Shown piece after piece: positions 57,558-64,000 of a DNA stretch of 64,000 nt (positions within the stretch are counted from its first letter, which is position 1; every line of letters starts with the position of its first letter). Below the pieces are notes generated by a model. The model had not been told where the DNA came from. It did no database searches and saw nothing but the letters and a program-made list of their open reading frames with translations. This stretch comes from Polynucleobacter nymphae (GTDB taxonomy: Bacteria > Pseudomonadota > Gammaproteobacteria > Burkholderiales > Burkholderiaceae): the NCBI RefSeq assembly GCF_018882155.1, contig NZ_JACVPA010000001.1:1116001-1180000 (forward strand). Direction: 5' to 3'. The position numbers were made by a program, and so were the translations under genes.

Positions 57558-58675
57558 AGCAAAGTCTAAAACCCGCACATCAATACATACAAAAATTTAG
57601 CCTTTGTCTTGGCTTTTTATTCATTTTTTGTGTGAGTCCAATTGGTGCCAACACGTCTGGACAAAACTTAATGGAAACGCCTATTAGTTTGCAATTTACC
57701 GATATTGAAGTGTCAGAGCTTTTACAAGCTCTTGCAGCACTGGGTAACACCAACTTTTTGTTAAGTGAATCGATTAAGGGGAGGATTACGGTTGATCTCA
57801 ATAACACGCCATGGCAAACAGCACTCCACTCAATTCTAGCGAGCAGAGGATTGCGCCTAGTTCGCAACGGTGACATTTACTGGATTGGGCCTCATGCGGA
57901 AATTGCTGCGTTTCAAAAGCATCGTCGTGAAGATGCGGCCCTACCCTTTGGTGGCGACCATATTAATAGTCCAAGGCAAATACTCATTGAGGCCCGCATT
58001 GTAGAGGCTGATGAGCGCTTTGCCCGCGAACTGGGAGTTAAGCTGGGCTACCAAGCAAACTCTTTGGGAGGTAACTCAGATAAAACAATCTCTAGTAATT
58101 TTGATTTGGGTGGATCAGGCTTAAGTGGCTTTAATCCAGCAACCGTGGCTGCAACTTTAGTCTCCCGAAACGGTAGTCGTCTTTTGCAAATGGAACTATC
58201 GGCCCTTGAATCGGATGGTCAAGGGAAAATTCTTTCTAATCCGCGCATCATGACAGGGGATCAAGTCAAAGCTACTATCGAACAAGGTACTGAGCTCCCC
58301 TATCAAACTACCTCACAAAATGGCAGTAAATTGCAATTTCGGAAAGCCAATTTACGCTTAGAAGTTTTACCAAAAATTCATCCTGACGGAAAAATCTCCA
58401 TGCTAGTTGGGATTAATAAGGACACCATTGGCATGAAAACAGAGCAGGGATATGCAATTGACACTAAAAGCCTGAGCTCAGAGGTCACCGTTGAAAACGG
58501 GGGAACAGCCATCATTGGGGGTATTTTTCAAACAACCGCTAGGGAGGATGAAGTCAAAATCCCCTTACTAGGAGATATTCCTCTAATTGGCCACTTATTT
58601 CGCCATAAATCTAAATTACAAGATAAAACTGAACTACTTGTCTTCCTAACCCCTACCGTTCTCGATAAACCCTAA
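57554..58675 (+). CDS. short PilQ/HofQ-type secretin
   Basis: 373 residues. A signal peptide to about residue 32 is followed by one STN/N0-like domain (about 44-112, 'SLQFTDIEVSELLQALAAL', 'GRITVDLNNTPW'), then the secretin core (about 140-370) with 'RQILIEARIVEADERFARELG', 'ILSNPRIMTGDQVKATIEQG', and the signature 'VENGGTAIIGGIFQ' and 'IPLLGDIPLIGHLFRHK'. Betaproteobacterial PilQ is about 700 residues with AMIN domains; this is closer to HofQ. It should form an outer-membrane ring for a type IV pilus or DNA-uptake fibre. No pilMNO gene lies next to it. Confidence 0.88.
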   Translation: MKQSLKPAHQYIQKFSLCLGFLFIFCVSPIGANTSGQNLMETPISLQFTDIEVSELLQALAALGNTNFLLSESIKGRITVDLNNTPWQTALHSILASRGLRLVRNGDIYWIGPHAEIAAFQKHRREDAALPFGGDHINSPRQILIEARIVEADERFARELGVKLGYQANSLGGNSDKTISSNFDLGGSGLSGFNPATVAATLVSRNGSRLLQMELSALESDGQGKILSNPRIMTGDQVKATIEQGTELPYQTTSQNGSKLQFRKANLRLEVLPKIHPDGKISMLVGINKDTIGMKTEQGYAIDTKSLSSEVTVENGGTAIIGGIFQTTAREDEVKIPLLGDIPLIGHLFRHKSKLQDKTELLVFLTPTVLDKP

Positions 58676-58687
58676 TAAAATCGAAGG

Positions 58688-59212
58688 GTGAACTCCCCGA
58701 AAAACAATATCTTTCTGATTGGCCTTATGGGTGCCGGAAAGTCGACCGTCGGAAAAGTGCTAGCCAAAAAATTAGGGCGCCGCTTTCTAGATGCTGATCA
58801 TGTGATTGAAGAGCGCTGTGGCGTCAAGATTCCAGTTATCTTTGAGATGGAAGGTGAGGCAGGATTTCGCAAACGAGAAGCACAAGTCATTCGAGAAATT
58901 ACAGCTGAGCACGAGATTGTCCTGGCTACCGGTGGTGGGGCTATTTTATTTCCCGATAACCGTCAAGCGCTAAAGGAGCGCGGCACCGTCATTTATCTAC
59001 ATGCAAATCCAAATGAACTTTGGCATCGCACTAAAGGTGGCGATGGACGTCCCTTGCTTCGTAATGGTGATGCCAAAAAAATTCTGGAAAATTTATACAC
59101 TATTCGCGATCCCCTTTATCGCGAAATCGCCGATCATGTGATTGAAACTGGCAAACCCAGCGTCAATCAGCTGGTCAACACCTTAATTATGCAACTTGAA
59201 CTTTCTGCTTAA
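58688..59212 (+). CDS. aroK: shikimate kinase
   Basis: 174 residues from a GTG start. P-loop [12 protein letters not shown] near residue 11-22, shikimate-site Asp in '[17 protein letters not shown]', and '[10 protein letters not shown]' and 'GDGRPLLRN' lid motifs. Phosphorylates shikimate in aromatic amino acid synthesis. Lies 12 nt after the secretin gene, the standard pilQ-aroK-aroB order. Confidence 0.96.
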   Translation: MNSPKNNIFLIGLMGAGKSTVGKVLAKKLGRRFLDADHVIEERCGVKIPVIFEMEGEAGFRKREAQVIREITAEHEIVLATGGGAILFPDNRQALKERGTVIYLHANPNELWHRTKGGDGRPLLRNGDAKKILENLYTIRDPLYREIADHVIETGKPSVNQLVNTLIMQLELSA

Positions 59213-59225
59213 ATACATTGGCGCT

Positions 59226-60311
59226 ATGATGAAAACACTTGAAGTTGATCTTGGTAACCGAAGCTATCCAATACATATTGGCACTGATCTAATTGATCAA
59301 GCCAGCTTATTTGGGGCCTGTGAAAAAGCAACTTCAATTTATATCGTTACTAACACTACGGTTGCCCCGCTCTACGCTGCCCGCCTAACTAAGACTCTAG
59401 AAGCCTTTGGTAAACCTGTTAGAACCATCACCTTGCCTGACGGCGAATCGTATAAAGACTGGAAAAATCTTCAGCTCATTTTTGATGATCTATTAAAGTT
59501 TGGTGCGGATCGCCAAACCATGTTGATTGCCTTAGGTGGCGGCGTGATTGGCGATATGACAGGTTTTGCTGCAGCCAGCTTTATGCGTGGCATTCGTTTC
59601 ATTCAAGTTCCGACTACCTTATTGGCTCAGGTTGATTCTTCTGTTGGTGGCAAAACTGGCATCAATCATCCTTTGGGTAAAAACATGATTGGGGCATTTC
59701 ATCAACCTGTTGCTGTGGTTGCTGATCTCAACACGCTGAAGACCTTGCCGCCAAGAGAGCTCTCTGCTGGCCTTGCCGAAGTGGTGAAACATGGCGCTAT
59801 CGCTGATACCAAATTTTTAGATTGGATCGAAACAAATGCGGTGGCATTGCTAGCCTGCGACACAAGCGCAATGGGGCATGCAGTACTTCGTTCCTGTGAA
59901 ATTAAATCTGCAGTAGTTTCTGCAGACGAAAGGGAGGGTGGCATTCGTGCAACTCTAAACTTTGGTCATACCTTTGGACATGCGATAGAAGCTGGCATGG
60001 GTTACGGCGAATGGCTTCACGGGGAGGCTGTTGGCTGCGGTATGGTGATGGGTGCTGACTTATCTTGTCGTTTAAACCTCATCAGCAAGGCTGAGCTCGA
60101 GCGGCTCACTAACATTATCAAATCAATGAATCTGCCTATTGTTCCCCCTAAATTTGGCGCAGAACGCTATTTGGAACTGATGCAGGTTGATAAGAAAACA
60201 GAGGGTGGCCAAATTCGCTACGTGATCTTGGAAAGAATGGGCAAGGCTCAAATCAAGAGCGTACCCGATACCCTCGTGATCGAAACTTTAGTTTCTACTG
60301 GTGCAGCCTAA
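59226..60311 (+). CDS. aroB: 3-dehydroquinate synthase
   Basis: 361 residues from the ATG at 59226 (a second ATG follows at once). NAD-binding '[22 protein letters not shown]', zinc ligands in '[10 protein letters not shown]' and '[13 protein letters not shown]'. Converts DAHP to dehydroquinate. Thirteen bases after aroK; an upstream in-frame start at 59196 inside aroK is unlikely. It converges with cyaY, five bases apart. Confidence 0.96.
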   Translation: MMKTLEVDLGNRSYPIHIGTDLIDQASLFGACEKATSIYIVTNTTVAPLYAARLTKTLEAFGKPVRTITLPDGESYKDWKNLQLIFDDLLKFGADRQTMLIALGGGVIGDMTGFAAASFMRGIRFIQVPTTLLAQVDSSVGGKTGINHPLGKNMIGAFHQPVAVVADLNTLKTLPPRELSAGLAEVVKHGAIADTKFLDWIETNAVALLACDTSAMGHAVLRSCEIKSAVVSADEREGGIRATLNFGHTFGHAIEAGMGYGEWLHGEAVGCGMVMGADLSCRLNLISKAELERLTNIIKSMNLPIVPPKFGAERYLELMQVDKKTEGGQIRYVILERMGKAQIKSVPDTLVIETLVSTGAA

Positions 60312-60316
60312 AGTTC

Positions 60317-60700
60317 TTAAGACTTGATCAAAGTGATCTTGACTGCTTGGCCAGCCTGAGTGCTAGCAAACTGCGTCAAATCACTTAATAGCTCTCTACC
60401 GGTTTTGGTGTCCAACCACAAAGGCGTAGCCATGGTTCCAGCCCAACGGTAGTGGTAGCCACCAGACTTAGCGGCCACCCAAATTTCATGTAAAGGTGGC
60501 TGGGTATTCACCACAATCACACTTTTATCCCTAAAGCGGATATTAATAACATTGCCTCCTTGGCGCTCTACATCCAAATCTAGATCTAATTCGTCATCAG
60601 CAGCCTCCAAAGCCGCCTCAATAGACTGTAATAAATTACTACCCAGTTGATGAAACTGCTTGTCATCAATGGCTTCCACGCTCAAATTATTTGGATTCAT
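60317..60700 (-). CDS. cyaY: bacterial frataxin CyaY
   Basis: 127 residues from the ATG at 60700, which has an AGGA nine bases ahead; longer starts to 60745 lack one. Acidic first helix 'SIEAALEAADDELDLDLDVE', then 'GGNVINIRFRDKSVIVVNTQPP' (in part), 'IWVAAKSGGYHY' and the C-terminal helix. Binds iron and tunes Fe-S assembly by IscS. Divergent from lptM-lysA. Confidence 0.94.
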   Translation of the reverse strand: MNPNNLSVEAIDDKQFHQLGSNLLQSIEAALEAADDELDLDLDVERQGGNVINIRFRDKSVIVVNTQPPLHEIWVAAKSGGYHYRWAGTMATPLWLDTKTGRELLSDLTQFASTQAGQAVKITLIKS

Positions 60701-60747
60701 CCCAGAGTCCTGCATGCTATATTCAATCATTCGTTTTAGAGACATTC

Positions 60748-60942
60748 ATGATAGCGATTCTCAATAGAGCCTTTGGCATTACCCTTGTAATAGCCCTTGC
60801 TGGATGTGGGGTTAGGGGTCCACTATTTATGCCAAATACGCCTAATGTGCCGCCAGCACCTACAGAGCCAGAACCTAAAGGCAAGCTCTATCCACCACAA
60901 ACCCCTCCTAGCACAAGCAATTCATCACCGGCAAAGCAATGA
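60748..60942 (+). CDS. lptM: LptM (YifL-like) lipoprotein
   Basis: 64 residues from the ATG at 60748. Short signal with lipobox Leu-Ala-Gly-Cys, immediately followed by 'GVRGPLFMP', the LptM hallmark, and a Pro-rich tail. In studied bacteria LptM helps LptD disulfide maturation in LPS transport. Stop overlaps the lysA start by 4 nt (ATGA), a standard lptM-lysA pair. Confidence 0.9.
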   Translation: MIAILNRAFGITLVIALAGCGVRGPLFMPNTPNVPPAPTEPEPKGKLYPPQTPPSTSNSSPAKQ

Positions 60943-62237
60943 CAAGCAAAGCACTTCCTCTTCCTAAATTATCTGGATTTACTGAGCGTGACGGTACTTG
61001 GTATGCCGAAGAAATTCCGCTGGCAGATTTAGCAAAAGAATTTGGTACACCACTATATGTCTATAGTAAAAAATCGCTGACTGAGGCCTACCAAGCTTAT
61101 GACAAGGCTTGTATTGATAACAAAGGTAAACGTCGTGCACGCGTGCATTACGCCATGAAAGCAAATAGTAATTTGGCAGTGATTGATTGCTTCAAAAAAC
61201 TTGGCGCAGGGTTCGACTTAGTGAGCGGCGGAGAATTAGCTCGCGCATTGGCAATTGGTGCCGATCCTAAAAGCCTCGTCTTCGCTGGTGTAGGTAAATC
61301 CGCCTCTGAGATCGCTGCTGCCTTAGATGCTGGGGTTAAGTGCATCAACGTTGAATCGATTGCCGAGCTTCACAACATTAATCGCGTGGCAAGTAAGCTC
61401 AGCTGCCGTGCGCCTGTCTCTTTACGCGTTAATCCTGATGTCGATGCACAAACACACCCTTATATTTCTACTGGCTTAAAAGGAAATAAATTTGGTATTG
61501 CATATCATGAGGTTTTAAAAACATATCGTGAAGCCAGCCAACTCTCACAGATTGATGTGGTTGGCATTGACTGTCATATCGGCTCACAAATCACTACTAC
61601 TGCGCCCTACTTAGATGCCTTAGATAAAGTTTTAGATTTAGTTGAGCAGCTCAAGAAGGAAGGCATCGTAATTCACCATCTTGATTTAGGTGGTGGCCTT
61701 GGAATTTCCTATAGCGATGAAACACCACCTGATATCACCGAGTTCACGAATACGCTTTTAAACCATGTGGCAGAACGAGGCTTTGCTCATTTAGACATTG
61801 TTCTAGAGCCAGGCAGATCTTTGGTTGGTAATGCTGGAGTGCTCCTCACTACTGTTCAATACCTTAAACCTGGTACTGAGAAAAACTTCTGCATAGTTGA
61901 TGCTGCTATGACAGAGCTGCTACGTCCAGCCTTATATGAAGCACATCATGGCATTGTTCCAGTACAAGCTAAAGAAGTTAATAGCTTGACCTATGATGTT
62001 GTTGGGCCTGTTTGTGAGTCTGGAGATTGGTTAGGAAGAGATCGTAATCTTGCTGTGGAGGAAGGCGATCTTCTAGCAATTCTTTCAACTGGCGCTTATG
62101 GTTTTGTCATGGCCTCTAACTACAATACTCGCCCCAAACCAGCTGAAATTATGGTTGATGGAAAAAATGCTTACGTCATTCGTGCACGTGAAAAAATATC
62201 TGACCTATTTATAAGTGAAACTGTTTTGCCAAAGTAG
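60939..62237 (+). CDS. lysA: diaminopimelate decarboxylase
   Basis: 432 residues, PLP-dependent fold III. Schiff-base Lys in 'VHYAMKANSNLAVI', Gly-rich phosphate site 'LDLGGGLGISYSDE', catalytic Cys-Glu in 'VVGPVCESGDWLG', and a Tyr in 'GAYGFVMASNYN'. Final step of lysine synthesis. Followed by a strong terminator. Confidence 0.97.
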   Translation: MTSKALPLPKLSGFTERDGTWYAEEIPLADLAKEFGTPLYVYSKKSLTEAYQAYDKACIDNKGKRRARVHYAMKANSNLAVIDCFKKLGAGFDLVSGGELARALAIGADPKSLVFAGVGKSASEIAAALDAGVKCINVESIAELHNINRVASKLSCRAPVSLRVNPDVDAQTHPYISTGLKGNKFGIAYHEVLKTYREASQLSQIDVVGIDCHIGSQITTTAPYLDALDKVLDLVEQLKKEGIVIHHLDLGGGLGISYSDETPPDITEFTNTLLNHVAERGFAHLDIVLEPGRSLVGNAGVLLTTVQYLKPGTEKNFCIVDAAMTELLRPALYEAHHGIVPVQAKEVNSLTYDVVGPVCESGDWLGRDRNLAVEEGDLLAILSTGAYGFVMASNYNTRPKPAEIMVDGKNAYVIRAREKISDLFISETVLPK

Positions 62238-62259
62238 CTTTCTAAAACATACTGTAAAT

Positions 62260-62288
62260 AAAAACCCCGCTACATGAGCGGGGTTTTT
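62260..62288. terminator. bidirectional rho-independent terminator
   Basis: Perfect 12-bp stem (62260-62271 with 62277-62288), 5-nt loop, A5/T5 ends on both strands, between lysA and the converging cytochrome c gene. Confidence 0.92.
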
Positions 62289-62310
62289 ATTTGAAGCTCA
62301 GAATAATTTC

Positions 62311-63036
62311 TTAATGCAAACCTGCCATGTAATCAGCAACTGCTTTCATTTCTTGATCAGAAAGCTTAGTAGCAATCGTAGTCATTTGAATGCTATTTTT
62401 ACGAACGCCTTCACGGAATGCAAGTAGCTGTGCATTGGTGTAATCAGCCCATTGACCACCTAAGAGTGGATATTGAGCAGGAATGCCAGCACCTGTTGGA
62501 CTATGGCAAGCAGCGCAGGCTGGAATGCCCTTCGCCGCAATACCGCCGCGGTAAATACTTTGACCCAACTCAATGGTTTCTTTGTTTTGAGCAACGCCTT
62601 GCGAAAGGGCTTGCTTACCTAAGTATGCAGATATGTTTTGCATATCTTGCTCAGTCAAAGCTGCAGACATGCCCATCATGATTGGGTTAGCACGAGTGCC
62701 CTCTTTGAAATTTTTCAATTGCTTGTTCGTGTATGCAGCATGTTGCGCAGATAACTTAGGCCATGTACTAACAGCGCTTTGACCTTTAGGGCCATGGCAA
62801 GTAATACAAGCTACAACGCCGCGGGAAGTATCGCCGCCGTTATAAAGAGATTCACCAGCAGCAACATCAACCTTTGGTTTGCCTGGCACTGTAGCCTTCG
62901 CTACAGCTTCAGGAGCCATCGGAGCGGCATCGGCAGCCATAGCAGCCCCAGAAATGCCGATCAGAGTGAAAATAGAGAGAACTGCGAAACCAGCTCGTAA
63001 GCTAGTTAATTTGGAGATTTTGGGGCTTTGACGCAT
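62311..63036 (-). CDS. dihaem cytochrome c4-type protein
   Basis: 241 residues. Signal peptide/anchor to about residue 34, then two haem c domains: CITCH in 'VVACITCHGPKGQS' and CAACH in 'IPACAACHSPTGAG', each followed by a distal Met ('NPIMMGMSAAL', 'NSIQMTTIATKL'). Cytochrome c4 shuttles electrons from bc1 to terminal oxidases in the periplasm. Divergent from engB in the standard c4-engB-hemB neighbourhood. Confidence 0.94.
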   Translation of the reverse strand: MRQSPKISKLTSLRAGFAVLSIFTLIGISGAAMAADAAPMAPEAVAKATVPGKPKVDVAAGESLYNGGDTSRGVVACITCHGPKGQSAVSTWPKLSAQHAAYTNKQLKNFKEGTRANPIMMGMSAALTEQDMQNISAYLGKQALSQGVAQNKETIELGQSIYRGGIAAKGIPACAACHSPTGAGIPAQYPLLGGQWADYTNAQLLAFREGVRKNSIQMTTIATKLSDQEMKAVADYMAGLH

Positions 63037-63151
63037 TATGTTTACCTTGGCAAAAATTCCTAAAAGTGTTTGGGCCCTGTATTTACAATCCTTTTACCCA
63101 ACACCGTGAGATATTTCATGATTTTGCGTGATTTTACAATAGCTTCAGGAC

Positions 63152-63817
63152 ATGTCTAAACTCTTTCAAGCCCGATTCGCCACCACAGTCAATGACACCC
63201 ATTGCCTGCCTGCCACACCCTTGCGTGAGGTGGCCTTTGCTGGTCGCTCAAATGCTGGAAAATCCAGTGCCATTAACGTCCTATGCAATCAAAAAAGGCT
63301 CGCTTTTGCTAGTAAAACGCCCGGCCGAACCCAGCATATCAACTACTTCGGACTCTTCGCCAAAGATGACCTTTTAGCCTATCTGGTGGACTTACCAGGC
63401 TACGGCTATGCGGCAGTGAACCGTGAGACCAAATACCACTGGAATAGCCTCCTGAGCGACTATCTTCAGGAACGTGAGCAGTTGGTGGGTATGGTTCTGA
63501 TTGTGGATGCCCGGCGCGGTATTACCGACCTAGATGAACAAATGATTCAGTGGTTTGTGCCAACCGGCAAACCGATCCATATTTTGCTCAGCAAATGCGA
63601 CAAACTCAATAAAAGTGAGTGCAAGCATGCTCTTGAGGCGGTTCAGAAGCAATTACAACAGTACGATCCTGCCTTGCCAGATGGCACGGGCGAGTCTAAG
63701 CAACTTACGGCACAATTATTCTCAAGTACAAAACGTATTGGTCTTGAAGAGGCAGATAATTTAGTTATTAAATGGCTATTTGAAACAGAAACCCATGAAG
63801 ATGAAATCACAAGCTAA
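63152..63817 (+). CDS. engB: ribosome biogenesis GTPase EngB (YihA/YsxC)
   Basis: 221 residues. G1 GRSNAGKSS near residue 31, G2-G3 '[15 protein letters not shown]' and 'VDLPGYGYA', G4 'SKCDKL'. Needed for late 50S ribosome assembly. The stop overlaps the hemB start by about 20 nt. Confidence 0.96.
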   Translation: MSKLFQARFATTVNDTHCLPATPLREVAFAGRSNAGKSSAINVLCNQKRLAFASKTPGRTQHINYFGLFAKDDLLAYLVDLPGYGYAAVNRETKYHWNSLLSDYLQEREQLVGMVLIVDARRGITDLDEQMIQWFVPTGKPIHILLSKCDKLNKSECKHALEAVQKQLQQYDPALPDGTGESKQLTAQLFSSTKRIGLEEADNLVIKWLFETETHEDEITS

Positions 63818-64000
63818 CTCTTTGCTCAACTTTCCGGGGCACCGCCCTCGCCGCATGCGTCGCGATGATTGGTCGCGCCGTCTGATGCAAGAAAACGGTA
63901 TTTCTGCGAGTGACTTGATTTACCCCGTATTCCTGCTGGAGGGTAAAGGTAAATCTGAAGCAGTTGCTTCGATGCCGGGTGTTAATCGTGTCTCATTAGA
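63795..64000 (+). CDS. hemB: porphobilinogen synthase, 5' part (cut by window end)
   Basis: About 68 residues are visible. Two start codons are possible (63795 and 63801), both within the engB 3' end. The sequence '[19 protein letters not shown]' followed by '[13 protein letters not shown]' is the normal HemB N-terminus. HemB condenses two 5-aminolevulinate molecules into porphobilinogen, downstream of HemA. The active-site residues lie beyond the window. Confidence 0.92.
   Translation, partial: MKMKSQANSLLNFPGHRPRRMRRDDWSRRLMQENGISASDLIYPVFLLEGKGKSEAVASMPGVNRVSL

Noticed and set aside
57554..58675. Secretin as a truncated pseudogene of PilQ
   Set aside because: Start, signal peptide, N-domain and complete secretin signature are intact and coupled to the upstream gene; it is short by domain loss, not broken.

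Overview
The window looks like a chromosome segment of a small-genome betaproteobacterium of the Burkholderiaceae, most likely Polynucleobacter or a close relative. This rests on betaproteobacterial gene neighbourhoods (hemA-prfA-prmC-grxD; petABC-sspAB; murA-hisGD...-tatABC; mlaFEDACB; gltBD; mrcA/pilQ-aroKB; cyaY/lptM-lysA; cytochrome c4-engB-hemB), tight spacing with many 1-4 nt overlaps, and moderate-to-low GC. The placement comes from remembered families and gene order, not from a search. No stretch longer than about 210 bases lacks a gene, and no phage, CRISPR array, rRNA or complete IS element is visible.

Layout. 1-9670: a small winged-helix-like protein, ychF, a UbiH-type hydroxylase, dsbC-like, M61 peptidase, ung, a small membrane protein, then hemA-prfA-prmC. 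9682-16203: grxD and rmuC mixed with accessory genes (DUF5672 protein, TTG-started methyltransferase, phasin, MFS transporter, glycosyltransferase) and tRNA-Thr(UGU). 16221-20195: sspB, sspA and the cytochrome bc1 genes petC, petB, petA. 20333-30661: mscL, a DegS-like protease, the glutamate/aspartate ABC transporter gltIJKL, a TPR O-GlcNAc-transferase-like protein, a porin and a Sel1-repeat protein. 30637-41463: tatCBA, hinT, histidine biosynthesis genes and murA, with a hicAB toxin-antitoxin pair between hisF and hisI and hisC reversed. 41512-47230: ibaG, an ABC-2 exporter and the Mla lipid-transport genes. 47241-53497: gltD and gltB. 53586-60311: a REP-associated (Y1) transposase with inverted repeats, PBP1A, a minimal secretin locus, aroK and aroB. 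60317-64000: cyaY, lptM, lysA, a dihaem cytochrome c, engB and the 5' end of hemB.

How the genes work together. Most are housekeeping: haem synthesis (hemA, hemB), translation termination (prfA, prmC), respiration (petABC, cytochrome c4), envelope upkeep (mla, PBP1A, murA, tat, lptM), histidine, lysine and shikimate synthesis, and nitrogen assimilation (gltBD, with glutamate uptake by gltIJKL).

The most interesting places are: (1) a reduced secretin locus in which one membrane/coiled-coil protein with a possible PilP-like tail is translationally coupled to a short PilQ/HofQ-like secretin where other betaproteobacteria carry pilMNOPQ; (2) the single-copy REP-type transposase with a perfect 13-bp hairpin and a separate inverted repeat beside the gltB promoter, at what looks like one end of an inverted mrcA-aroB block; (3) hicAB and a reversed hisC breaking the histidine operon; (4) single glycan-type genes placed inside core operons or next to a tRNA; (5) a 102-bp tandem repeat inside the TPR glycosyltransferase gene.
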